Below are positions 24,329-35,865 of a stretch of DNA of 64,000 nt, piece by piece. Location of the stretch: NCBI RefSeq assembly GCF_001659605.2, contig NC_035172.2:34585342-34649341 (forward strand). The letters run 5' to 3'. Every line of letters starts with the position of its first letter. Within the stretch, counting starts at the first letter, position 1. The stretch comes from Manihot esculenta (Eukaryota; Streptophyta; Magnoliopsida; Malpighiales; Euphorbiaceae). A program made the position numbers and the translations under genes. The notes below the pieces were generated by a model. That model did no database searches. It had not been told where the DNA came from and worked only from the letters and a program-made list of their open reading frames with translations.

Positions 24329-27141
24329 TCACTTCTTCCTCTTCTTTGGTGGCTGGAGGGCTTCCTCATCTTCATCCTCTTCTCCTTCATCATCCTCTAC
24401 TTCCTCAGCATCTTCCTCCTCTTCCTCCCCACCATCATCATCGTCGTCATCGTCGTCGTCATCATCGTCATCGTCGTCTTGATCTTCACCTTCACCGTCT
24501 TCTTCATCATCATCTTCTTCCTCTTCTCCATTCTCTTCAGGACCACCTGCTCCACCATCTGGACCCTTCTTCGAGTTGCTCTTGTTGTTATTGGTGTTTT
24601 TGCCATTGTCCCCTCCATCATCAGATGATAGTTCCTCTTCCCCTTCTCCAAATCCACCATCTCCTTCATCATCGTCATCGTCATCGTCTCCGTTGGGGTC
24701 ATCTCCACCTGCATCAACTGGCTTGGCATGGCCTTGTGTGTCATCTCCTTTCATTCTAGGTTTGTTAGTCATCAGGAATTCAATTGGATCCTGAAACAAA
24801 TTTAATGAAGAGCGTTCCATAGCAGGTGAAGCATATCGTTAGACAATATTAAAATAAGTAAATAGTACCCCTAATGTTAGCAGGGAGATAAAGAATCATT
24901 TTCACTGCTACTATAGTCCACCTCACAGAAGCTTTATTAGTGTGTATGCGAAGATTGTGAATGAAAAAGGCAGGATAAATTCTCCACCAGGTTGATGGAA
25001 TTTTATCAAAAAGTAGAGTGATAAATGAGAAGATTTGCCAGCACAAACAATTATACTTAAAAGAGGAGATAAAAAAACCAATAACAATCTTTAGGCCATA
25101 AACAATCTTATTTTACAAGATGGCAGTCCCAGATTCTATGTTCCCCATTTTTCAAAAAGAGTGGGTGGTGACGTGGCCTCTGTGGTAGTAGAATATGCTG
25201 TCACCATAGCAAGAAAGGAAAACACTGTTGGAAATATGGTTCTGTTTACAGGAGAGAGACATGGCCCCCAACCACTTTGGAAATCTTCGGATATATGGTT
25301 CTCTCATTCAACTTGCACCAAGGCCCACCTTTTTTACTTTTTCCCCTTTTCCAAATGAGAAACTAGAGGCGTCCTACCAACAGTGATCATCCTTGCAAAT
25401 CACACGACCTATTCCTCTAGCTTGTATGATTACATTATTATCCGTTGAATACAATTTATATAAAAAAATATTTTCGTCCAAAAATCTAATTTTTTAAGAA
25501 TATGTTAAAAAAATAAAAAGATAAGCTGCAACAGCCTACATGTATCAAGGAACAGAGTGATCACATCATATAATTAGAAGCGGTTTTTATAATTATTCAG
25601 TATAGTGGAATATAATTATTCAGTATAGTGGAACACTTAGTATAAGTTAGAGAACTTACAAAGATCACTAGTGATCAGTAACATATATCCAATTTAATAT
25701 TTCATCAGTAAAAAAGAAGGATAAATCAGTAATTTCAACACCATTTAACTTGGATTTCTCTTTTGAATAAATCAGACTGGTATCTAAAGGTATGAAGTCA
25801 AACAACCAAATTCCTAGAAAGGGTCAAAATACCTGTAGAAGTGGCCAAACCACGGTGACGTAAACAACCCAAAAAGAAATTAAAAAAATTAAAATGGCCA
25901 AAATGATTTTTTCGGAAGAAAATCTGCACCGTATTTGCTGTTTTTGAAAGGACCGTCCAAGATTTATAAAACCCAAATTACATAAACTCTAATTATAGTA
26001 TTACTATTATCCAATACGCCAAATTTCGTTTCGACTGAAAAGATAGGCCTAGTGTAGTTTAAGTAAATAATATATTCAATTCAAGTTTGAAAAAAAAAAC
26101 AATATTAAATTAAATATTTACATAAAAAATTACACAAAAACAATAAAATATTTTTGATAAAAAAATAAATATTTAATACTATTAAACTTATTTCGATATC
26201 TTTCAAACTTCTAATACCTATATTTTTAGAAAATATAATTAATATAGTTAAAAAATAAATTTTATTTGCTCTTTTTAATATATAATTTTACTCACATTGA
26301 TTTATTAAAAATGAAATAACTCAATATTATTAAATTATTCTTAAATTTCCATGTATAAGAGTTGGAGCGGATAGAATATTTAATTATAAGAAAAAGACTG
26401 TTTCAAAAAATATATATATATATATATCTATATAAGAAAAGACCGACTCCTTATCCACAGCATCCTAAAACGAATATTCCTAAGTCCAGCCTCGGTGGTA
26501 TAAACGAAAACCACGTCTCTCCTTTGACTTTAAATTGTAATACACAACAGAAGAATTATTTTATTCTAAAAAAACAAAATAATTATTTTATATCATATAC
26601 ATCTCACTGGCCACACGTGTAAAGTCGGGACTCAAACTAGATTATAAAATATGGTTAAACATTCCTTCCAAATCCGGCGCACGTTAGTTAAACACGGACA
26701 CAGAAATGGAGGGCGCACGTTAAGCTGGCATGGAGTAGGCAGGAATAGTAAAACTACCCACCACACAGAACACAGAAGGCATATAAAAAAATAAAACATC
26801 CAAAAAGTCCTACAGAGCAATTAGTAGACCCACGCCTAGCAGAAAGGAGAAAAATGAACAGCGTCCGATGAGATTAAAAAATACGAGGAAGGTGCAGGCG
26901 CAAGTTAGAAAGGCAAAAGAAAAGCGCGTTTTAGTGGATTTCGGAAGAAAAAGCGCATACTAAGATATCACTGAGCCAGATTTTACTAGGAAACGAAAAT
27001 CTAAAAGCCTTTTTGACTTACCTGAGCTGATAGCTGGGATTTGACCAATGCCGAAACTAGCAAACTAGCTACTGCCTCGCCGGCGCACGTTAGTGCACCG
27101 TTACATGGCGTAACTGTCACTGGACCGTAGTTGGCCTCCAT
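24329..27141 (-). CDS. Highly acidic Asp/Glu-rich protein with C-terminal basic nuclear signal
   Basis: Two coding exons, 27022-27141 (40 codons) and 24329-24790 (153 codons plus stop), join in phase 0 across a GT-AG intron of about 2.2 kb to give 193 aa. Exon one encodes MEANYGPVTVTPCNGALTCA followed by a helix-like Ala/Val/Leu-rich stretch. Exon two opens with DPIEFLMTNKPRMKGDDTQG and then becomes almost pure Asp, Glu and Gly with an Asn/Lys spacer, including a run of about 15 Asp. It ends PPKKRKK, resembling a monopartite nuclear import signal. Such tails suggest a nuclear or nucleolar histone- or RNA-associated role, but no domain proves it, and automated names for relatives are uninformative. 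An upstream in-frame ATG at 27198 would add a hydrophobic leader, but it falls inside what looks like the end of a 5' leader intron. I therefore start at 27141. Confidence 0.75.
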
Positions 27142-28030
27142 TTGATTTGCGTGCGTCAAAAACAGAAAAACAAATATTAAAACCTGCACAGATGACAATA
27201 GACAGGAGATCGTTAGATCTACTCAAACGCCTAAATCAGCCGTTAGATCTCACACCATATTCTACGAGTTGAAGGCAAAAAAAAAGAAAAATCTTTAAAA
27301 AATAAATAAAAACTTTTGGGAACTAAAAATGTTTCTTTAACAGTGAAAAAAGTTAGAATAAAAGAAAAATAAAATTAAGGATTTCCTAGCGGAAAAAAAA
27401 AACAACATAGAAAAGCTGTTCTTTTAAGAGAATAAAGACAAGAAACCACTTTCAGTGAAGGGAAAACTCGCCGGTGACGAGTTTAGCAGTGAACTAGAAA
27501 GATATTAGTCAAACTTAAGCTAAAAATAGAAGTTTTGGACGTTAACAACTTAAGATTGCACCGTAACTGTCTTCAATCCGATGACTGAACGAAAACAAGT
27601 AAAACGTTAACGCAAACCGTGGCTGAAACTCTTAAAATCCAGCAAAACGTTAAGCTCACAGCTAGATTATCTAAAACTTGGCGTAAAAAACGAAATTATT
27701 CGCATGGAAAGCACCATAATCAGAAGAAAAGAAAAAAATTAAAGCAAAACAAGTTAAAATATCATCCAAAAATAGCTAAATTCAACGGAAACAAACACAA
27801 AAGAATCAAAACCGTTTTCATACAAGAAATTCACAGCGTGAATTGCATACCAGTTAAAAGTGAAAAAGGAAGCTCGAGCAGTCAAACTGAAGCAAAAATC
27901 AAGTAGAGAGACGCTAAAACTGACAATTCAAAGCAAAAGAAAGCGAATCATAGAGCAAAAGCTTACCGGAAATGAAGATCTGAGCACAGAGAGAACAGAT
28001 CTGGAGGTTTAGGGCTCTAAAATCTGGAGA
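27142..28030 (-). other. 5' leader of the acidic-protein gene, with intron
   Basis: On the minus strand a donor (TTCCG|GTAAGC) at about 27967 pairs with an acceptor (CTGTGCAG|GTTTTAA) at about 27186. This leaves a noncoding leader exon upstream of about 27968 and a 44-base leader piece before the ATG at 27141. A plus-strand open frame at 27619-27906 inside this intron is Lys-rich low complexity and is not considered a gene. The transcription start was not located. Confidence 0.5.
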
Positions 28031-28117
28031 AATAAGCGTGAGGAGCTCCGTTCATTTTGGACCGTTGGATCGTGATCGTAGAGACACAGAGACACCAAGT
28101 TATAGAAAAATATCACG

Positions 28118-28180
28118 GAGAGAGAGAGAAAGACAAATAGAGAGAGAGAGAGAGAGAGAGAGGGGAGGAGAGAGTCCGAG
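28118..28180. repeat. GA microsatellite upstream of the acidic-protein gene
   Basis: It contains a run of about 12 perfect AG dinucleotides (28139-28162) with interrupted GAGAGA on both sides. On the gene's own strand it reads as a CT-rich tract near the leader, where plant GAGA-binding (BPC) proteins could act. That function is inferred only. Confidence 0.8.
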
Positions 28181-31100
28181 AGAGAGAACTGGTGTGGCGT
28201 GGGTGACTGACTGCCCGTAATTTCTCAGTCAGGTATCGGGCAAGACGGGCAAAGTCCTTCTCAGCATAAACACTAAAAAGATCGTGGGCTTGGGCTGCCC
28301 GGAAGAGAGAGTAACGACAAGACAATGTTTGGGTATTTATTTAATTTCATTTTTTTGAAAAAAAAAATGTTTAATGATTATGATTTATTAATTACCGCTT
28401 TATCTTCTCCCTTTAATTTATTGAGCCCATCGCTTTTGGTTCAAGTTTCTCTCTCTGTTTTGGAGTCGTGTTTCGTACTCTATTGTGGCTTAACCATGGT
28501 GTGGTTGTTAAACCACAGAATCTGGTTAAACTCGGGTTATCTTAACTCATCTGACTCCAATTAAATTAATTAATATATCATCGTTGCCTTACAGCCTACG
28601 CCCTACGGTATACATCTTGTGGGCCCACTTGAGCAATTTGGATATTTCAATATTTTTTTTCTTATTTAATGTTGTAGTCCCATGCACGTGTTAGTTTTAA
28701 TATCAGAAAAATAGCTTCAAAATATATTTAATTTAAATCAGAAAATATAATAAACAACGTGAAATTAGCATTTAATTTTAAATATAAATGTCAACAAAAG
28801 TGTTAAAAAGACAAATTTAAGTTAAATAAATATATTATACACATATGATTGAATTATGCGATATTTGATTTAAATTGAAAAAGTTAGTTAAATTAAATTA
28901 AATTAATTTTTTATTTATTTTAATTTAATTTAATTTTTAATTTTAAAACTTTTAATTATTTTAATTCAGCTCAATTTTAATAAAAAAAATTAAAAAAGTC
29001 AAATTGAATTGATTAGTAATAATAATATGTTATTTTCAATAATATAAAAAAATTAAATTATATTAAGATTAAAATATTTTAATTAAATTTTAAAATAGTA
29101 TATTTAATAAAAAATTTATTAAAAATTGAAATCGAATAAATTGAATCGAATCGAATCAGACCGATTCGATTTAGTTTTTAATTAAAATCAATTCGACTTG
29201 ATTTTTATAAATATTAAAATTTTAATTTTTAATTTATTCAATTCGATTTAATTTTAAATCAAACCGACCAAAAACTCACCTTAAATCAGATGTGAAATGA
29301 AATGGGGTAATCCAAACCTTAGCTTTTGGGCATCTCCTTTCGTTTCCTTAAGTCACAGAAGCTGGGCCTCACCTCTTTTATTTATTCAATTCTTACACTA
29401 CTTGCGATTAAATTTGGACAATTAAAATTATAATAATCATAATTATCTTTTTTTTTTAATTACGCAATAAAATTTAAATAATAATAATAATAATAATAAA
29501 GCAATTTGGATTTGGTTAATGCATGAAAATATAACCTAATCTCTTCTAACTTCACCTACCGTAACCTAATCATATATTATTTTCAGATTGCATTAAAGAA
29601 TATATGTAGAATATTAGATTTAAGTTGAAATTTTTGTTATATTAAAAACAATTCCTTATTGTTATTATTCAAATATAAATAATTTGTAATCATAATGCTG
29701 ACGGCATACCTTCATGAGTAAATTATATATGATTCTATTTTTTTAAATTAAAATGACTAAATTTCTTTCCTTTTAAATAAAAAATTTAGAAAAAAATTAA
29801 TTAATCAAAATTTTTAATTTTAAATAGAGATTAAGAAAATTATATATATATATATGTGCAAGTAAACTCGAAAAAAACAGAGGTAATGGAAAACCCATGA
29901 TGGGGTGGGCTGGTCAGGCCTAATGACCAAGACATTGGGCCATGGGTTGGCATTGGGCTTGCTTTGGCCTGCCTATGTGTCAAATTAATTTTACAGCCAA
30001 TGGTTTCTATTACCTGCTGTATTAGTCTCGTATCGAACTAATGGACATTGTCCTTTTCAATCATATTTTAAGAAAAGTTAATTTTTGTGCAGACTTTCTC
30101 TCTCAATAGCCTCAAGAGTTAGAGTTCAAATGAAAGTCATAGTCTCTCCACCTTTTGAATTATTGTCTCTAATCTTACATGACTACGAAAAATAAATAGT
30201 TCTAATTTATATATTATTAAAAAATATATAAAAAATATAAATTTTGGATATATATTGCGTTACGCATGCAAAGATCCTTAGCTTATTGTATGTTTTTTAT
30301 TTTTGGTATAAAATGGATTCGCATGTTTAATCTTCATCAACTTTTCAGAAGATTTGGATTCTCCTCTCTATGCTTTCTTGGGGTTAGGATTGAAAGAGTT
30401 CTAATTATTCCCATGGCTTAATTTATACATCTTTGACTACTCTCCCAAAGGATTTTTAATTGTAAAAATAGATTCATTTAAGTGAATTTTTAGATTAATA
30501 TAATGGCAAAATTTTATTTAAAAAAATTATTATCATAAAATTAAATATCGTATAATTTGATTTTTCTATTTCTTGTTAAATATAATTAAATATCGTATAA
30601 TTAATTAAAATAATAACAAGATAAATATTTTCTATTTATTGTTAAATATAATTTCATTGGTACTGTATGTGTGAGAGTGCTCCTAAATCACTTGAGGAAG
30701 AGACTTAATGTTAATAAACGAAATTAATCAGCCCAGAAATATCCTTAACTATTAAGAAAAAAAAATAATAGAGATTTTTATATACTAATTAAAAGTTTAT
30801 TTCAGAAGTTTATTAAAAAAAATTATGCATCATTAACAATAATTAAAACATAAATATTTATTATCTTAAATTATAATACTTTGTTTTAAAATTAAAAATC
30901 AAAGATTATTAAAATATATTTTAAAAATAATATTTATATTTAATATAACACACCAATCATTTAAATAAGTTATGAGCTAGCACTCGAAAAATAATTAAAT
31001 TGAAAGAATCTGATCAAATAATATTGAGTTCTATTAGCAGAAAAGAAGATTTGGATACTAAAAGTTTCAGCTATTTGTCGATACTTATACTCTCAATTAT

Positions 31101-32079
31101 AAGATGGAACTTTATAGGACGTTATCGTTAGAGAATGTAATTCAATAGATATTCATTATACCTATATTCACAAGATCTCTTATCTATTAACCGATACTAG
31201 TTATGCATTTTTATATAACTACTATTGAATTCAATATATTTCATTACACTACTTTTTTATTCAATTTACTGACTGAATATCAGTATGGTTGTCATAAATG
31301 TCAATTATTTCTCTTTTTTATTTCTTACGGATTATCAATTTTATAATTTTAAAAAATTATTAATTAATTTCTTATATTTTTAAAAAAATTTACTGATTAG
31401 TCTTAAAGAATATTTTAGTCTTTTTAAAAATAATTAAATGAGTTTTTTAAAATTAAAAAATCAATTAAAGAATTTTTTTTACATTATAAAAATTAAATAA
31501 AATTTTTTTATTTTTATTATTATTGTAAATTAATATACACCCGATCTAAATAAATATTTTCATGATAAAAACTGTACTTAGCGGCATTCTACGCCAGATG
31601 GTATGAAAAGTTGAAAGATTAGCATGAAAAATATTAAAATAATGCACGATGTTTAACATTAGGCGTAAGTGGTTGCCGACAAACTCGATTGTCCTAATCC
31701 TACTAAAATTAAAAATTCTCAAACTTCAAGTGTTCACAAAACACCAATCATAAAATTATTCTTCATTAAATTAATAAACTTTAATTTACTATTGACGCAA
31801 CGTAAAATCATAATTTACAAAAGAAACTTAATGTTTGATGCTTAAGCTTTATTACTAATAACAATTTGGTCTATGTATTTTTTAAAATTTAACTATTTAA
31901 TCCCTTAATTTTATTAGTATTAAAATTACAAGTTCTTTTTGTTCTACATCATTGTTAGTCTTATTAATTTTGTTGGTCAAATGGATTTTCATCCGAAAAA
32001 TCTCTATTTTTTTTTACTAATGGTTGAATTTTTAGAATTTAGTGATCAAAATATCATTAATAATAATATATAAAGATTA
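28181..32079. other. AT-rich intergenic region
   Basis: No gene is supported. A stretch at about 29130-29280 is built of repeated and inverted AATCGAATCGAA / TTCGATTTAATT words, a composition common in small non-autonomous plant DNA transposons, but I could not define its ends. An AAT run lies at 29480-29510. A GC-richer patch is at 29880-30000. Confidence 0.45.
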
Positions 32080-32535
32080 TGATTAACGTTGGGTTTTCTC
32101 TACTCTAAATGAGACCGAGCTCAAGAAAAAAATGCTGATTCAAAATTTATTAGACCATTCTCATGAACAAATCAGTCTATACGAAGCGCCCTGATCCGAA
32201 TATATGAAACAGGTCGGACCAGACACATGCACAGACCCATCATTTGGGAACTTAGTTCGGTAACGTGACAGGAGGTAGACAAGATAGGTTCAGTCACTTC
32301 GCAGTCCTGTCTACATGCACGCTGGATAAATTAAATGGCCGAATGGAGTGGAGAGGGGTTCTGACACGTCCGCACATACAGATTTGAGTAACAAAAATAG
32401 GTGGCACTGTAAAAGATACGTCTTTAGAAGTCACTGACAAATAAAAGAAAAATGGATAAAAGGGAGTAACGTCCTCTTTTTCGTCTAAACTTATATTCAT
32501 ACGGTAAATAATATTTTCAATATATCATAACATCA
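32080..32535 (-). mobile_element. LTR-like repeat family, copy B
   Basis: The copy lies in minus orientation and runs from TGATTAACG at the left to AACATCA at the right. The flanking pentamers GATTA (32075-32079) and AATTA (32536-32540) match at four of five bases. Internally it has the family blocks in reverse: AAATTAAATGGCC, TCTGACACGTCCGCACATA and GTCCTGTCTACATGC. Confidence 0.75.
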
Positions 32536-32540
32536 AATTA

Positions 32541-33140
32541 ATTAATAATTTTTTTTATAAAATAAAAAGTACAAACTTACCAAATTAAATAATTATGAAC
32601 ATAAAGATTAGATTATTACCATAATCCAACCATGAATATCAAAGTTGTTATGTAAGATATTTTATTGCTTGACCCTTGACTTTCATCCATGAGCTTGTAC
32701 TTGCTACCTCATTTTCTTCTTGGAGACAACTTAGCTACTCACCAAAGGTTAAGGGCAACCATCTTTAAAATAATGATAAAATAAATAATCATTAATTAAA
32801 GATTCTATTAGCCTATGAGTTATTGATTGTATTCCCATTTAAATAAATATTTTTATTTGGATAAGTAATTAGTTTATCTTTTTTATTTTCAATATTTATT
32901 AATTAATAATGCTATATGTTGAAATTTTATTATTTTAAACAAACTATGTTGGTGGAATTACAAATTAATTATTAAAATATGATTTAAATAAGAAAAAAAA
33001 ATTATACATATTATTATTTTAAACAAATTACAATTTCTGAATTAAAAAAAAATAATTCTACATAATTTTAAATAGGAAAAAACAAAAAACATGTGCGTTC
33101 ACTCATTTGTACTCTAAAATTATATTTCAATTTAAAAAAA
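32541..33140. other. AT-rich intergenic sequence
   Basis: I see nothing identifiable here. Confidence 0.4.
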
Positions 33141-33470
33141 TTTATTATTTAATTTTTAAATATTATTATTATTATTAATAAGTTAATTTCTACATTTAAA
33201 AAATATATTAAAATATTTTTATTTTTTTTCGTCAATAAAATAATTTTTTTTTATTTATTTATATCATTAAAAATATAAAAAAAACTAAATTATGCCCTTC
33301 ATCTTGACAATTTATTGTTTAATTATTATCATTATTAACAGGTTAATTTCTATATTTTTAAAAATTTATTAAAATATTTTTATTTTTCTTTCTATTAATA
33401 AAATAATCATTCTATTTATTTATATCATTAAAAATATAATAAAATACTAAATTATATTCTTCTCGAAAAA
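33141..33470. repeat. Diverged tandem duplication, unit about 170 bp
   Basis: TTTATTATTTAATT at 33141 and TTTATTGTTTAATT at 33311 begin two head-to-tail copies. Both continue with GTTAATTTCTA, ATTAAAATATTTTTATTTTT, ATAAAATAAT, TATTTATTTATATCATTAAA and ACTAAATTAT in the same order. The unit is AT-rich noncoding sequence of unknown origin. Confidence 0.75.
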
Positions 33471-34516
33471 TGATGAAATGGTTATTTAGTTGAAGTAAAG
33501 AAAAAATAAAAAAATAAAAAAATAAATATTTATTTAATTTATATTAAAATAATATTTTATAGTATCGCCTTAATAATAAATAACGATAATTTCTAACTAT
33601 TATTATAAAATTTTAATGTGAAAAGAAAAATATAATTATTTATTAATATATATATAAATACTCTTATAATTTAATCAGTTTTTTATTTTAGTAATTATGG
33701 TTTAATTTATGTTAAAATTATATATCATAAAAATATAATTTTCACGTTAACATTTTTAATAAATTTTTAAAAATTATCATTATTTATTAACAGTTTAATA
33801 TTATAAAATATTATTTTTATATAAATTAAATCACAAAAGTTGAAGTCAATAAGCTATGAAATTACATAATATTTTTTCTTTTTAAATATTAAATGAATAC
33901 ATTGGAGTGTTAGAAAAGGAGTTGTGAATTAATGAATGTTTTGATGTAAATCAAATGAAAATAGAAAGAAATAGAGAAAGAAAGAAAAGGAAGTGGAAAA
34001 TGGAATCGGAATTTGGGTGCAGAAAGAATAAGAAGAGAATCTAAAATTGGCTGCCTAGTGTTAATAATTTAATTTTTGAAGATCCACATTTCTGACGACA
34101 CATTAGCCATTCTTAGTGCCTACCCACTTTGGATTGCACTTCAGAATAACTCCACAACTACTGCATTTTATAATTTAACCCAAAAATAAATTATTCTTTT
34201 TTTTTTTTAAAAAAAAAGAAGAATATGAAAAGGAAAAACACTAAGGAATCAACCAACCATCATTTTTTTTATATATATATAATAGTAGGCACCACCACTT
34301 TGCCCCTTAGTTGCCAACTTTACACACATCATTCCCACCATGACCTAATTTTTCTATAATAATAATTATTATTATTATTCACTCTTATCTTTTTTTTTTT
34401 TTAAATATGTAAATATAAAAATAAATAATTTAATTCTTCTATCCGTCAATTTACTATTTATATATCAATGTAAATTTATATATCAATCAATTTGTTAATT
34501 GTGATTTAGTAATTAT
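33471..34516. other. AT-rich intergenic sequence
   Basis: No gene is seen. It contains short A/T runs and an AATAATAATTATTATTATTATT palindrome-like run near 34358. Confidence 0.4.
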
Positions 34517-34521
34517 AATCT

Positions 34522-34956
34522 TGATGTTCTGAAATCTAAAAAATAGAATGTATATTAATCGTGTAAACTTGGATGGAGAAAAAAGTTTATCTCTTTTATT
34601 TATTTTTCTTTTACTAACATCTAACCGTTTATATGTTATAGTGTCACTGGTCTTTGTCACTCAGGTCCATATGTACGGATGTGCCAGAACTTTTCTCTAC
34701 GCTAGACGGCCATTTAATTCTATTCGACGCGAATGCGGACAAGACTGCCTGCTCTCTTACCCATTGTTCCGTCACTGGATTAGGTTTTCTTCAGATGGGT
34801 CCGTGCGTGTGATCCGTCCAACCTGCTTTTCATCACTAGGCTGAGGCGCACCGCGTGGGGTCGATTTATTTCGAGAAATATTTTATGAGTCATGAGTCTG
34901 CATTTTTCTTTAAGATTTATCATTACTTCCAAATGTAAAAAATTCGGTGGTTATCA
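34522..34956 (+). mobile_element. LTR-like repeat family, copy C (best-preserved)
   Basis: 435 bp, beginning TGATGTTCTGAAATC and ending GGTGGTTATCA, flanked by perfect 5-bp target duplications AATCT at 34517-34521 and 34957-34961. The TG...CA ends within TGAT/ATCA inverted tips, together with a 5-bp duplication, are the signature of an LTR retrotransposon end, so this looks like a solo LTR or a coding-free LTR element. A 98-codon open frame within it is not conserved in the other copies and is not called. Confidence 0.85.
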
Positions 34957-34961
34957 AATCT

Positions 34962-35865
34962 CAAATATATTAAAAAAAAAAGAGGGGGAGTTAAAATAAT
35001 AAAAAAAAGGTGGGGCTTAGAGAGCGAAAAGATAGAAGATAAAGTAAAAATGTATAGATGAAGTTTCTATTCTAAAGTTAAAAGAGAAATTAAGGTTTAG
35101 AGCTAAAAGTGACGCGTGAAGACAACTCGCGTCAACATCGTTTGCAGTGTATATGCTTAATTAATAGCATTCCAAAATCCCAATTCATCTTAACCTAAAA
35201 TCACCTTTTTTTTTTCCTTTTTTTTTTTAATATTTAATTACTTTTTTTTAAGAAAAAGAAAAAGGAAATAACAAAGTTAATTAATTGAAATTTTAGATTT
35301 TTTAGTTTTTTATTAATTTACTATTGATTTGGTGCAAAATTTCAGTGAGATGAAATAGTTGACTTGCATTATTGAACCTTATAATTAATGGCATCTTTGT
35401 AATCTGATTGGACAATCACATTTCAAAAATTAAGCTTAGATGCTAAATGCAAACCATAAGCTAAAATCATTGCTTCTGCCTCCAATCTCCAACCACATAT
35501 TTCTTTACCTCATTTAATTAAAAATAAATAATTTATTTTTTGATAAATATATTTTCAAAAAACATCTAAATTGCTAAAGTTATTTTCGTAAAATAAATCA
35601 AATGAGATTTTGGCAGTTTTTAAAATTTTATTTATTTATTTAACAGTTACGAATAGCTCATTTTTATTTAGTAACTAATAACTGTTGGATTTAAATTTTA
35701 CTTTTTTTTATTATAAAAAAATATTAGACAATAATGACTGTAGTTGCTATTAATTTTAAATTAAATAATAGAATATTCAATACATTTTGGGTGTTATATT
35801 TATAGAAAGTCCATTACTAATAAAAAATTATAATATTATATTAAATTTATATCAAATTTAATTCA
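34962..35865. other. Intergenic sequence before the LINE
   Basis: No gene is seen. It contains A-rich and T-rich runs and a short GC-richer patch at 35095-35155. Confidence 0.4.

Noticed and set aside
24346..24759. Long plus-strand open frames opposite the acidic exon (His/Leu-rich and Ser/Pro-rich)
   Set aside because: They are mirror images of the GAT/GAA-rich coding exon, and the composition fully explains them.
24775..24820. MERSSLNLFQ start for the acidic exon as a separate gene
   Set aside because: A clean acceptor (TTTGTTTCAG|GATCC) lies exactly before DPIEF, and the phase matches exon one at 27022-27141.
27142..27198. Upstream in-frame ATG giving a signal-peptide-like start to the acidic protein
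   Set aside because: The ATG falls before a good acceptor (CTGTGCAG) and so is probably intronic. A secreted acidic protein with a nuclear signal is also unlikely.
27619..27906. 95-codon Lys-rich plus-strand frame
   Set aside because: It lies in the antisense of the leader intron, has A-rich low complexity and no recognisable motif.
29130..29280. Possible MITE built of TTCGATT/AATCGAA words
   Set aside because: No definable terminal inverted repeats or target duplication could be found by eye.
34548..34844. 98-codon open frame
   Set aside because: It lies within LTR-like copy C and is not conserved in the other copies of the family.
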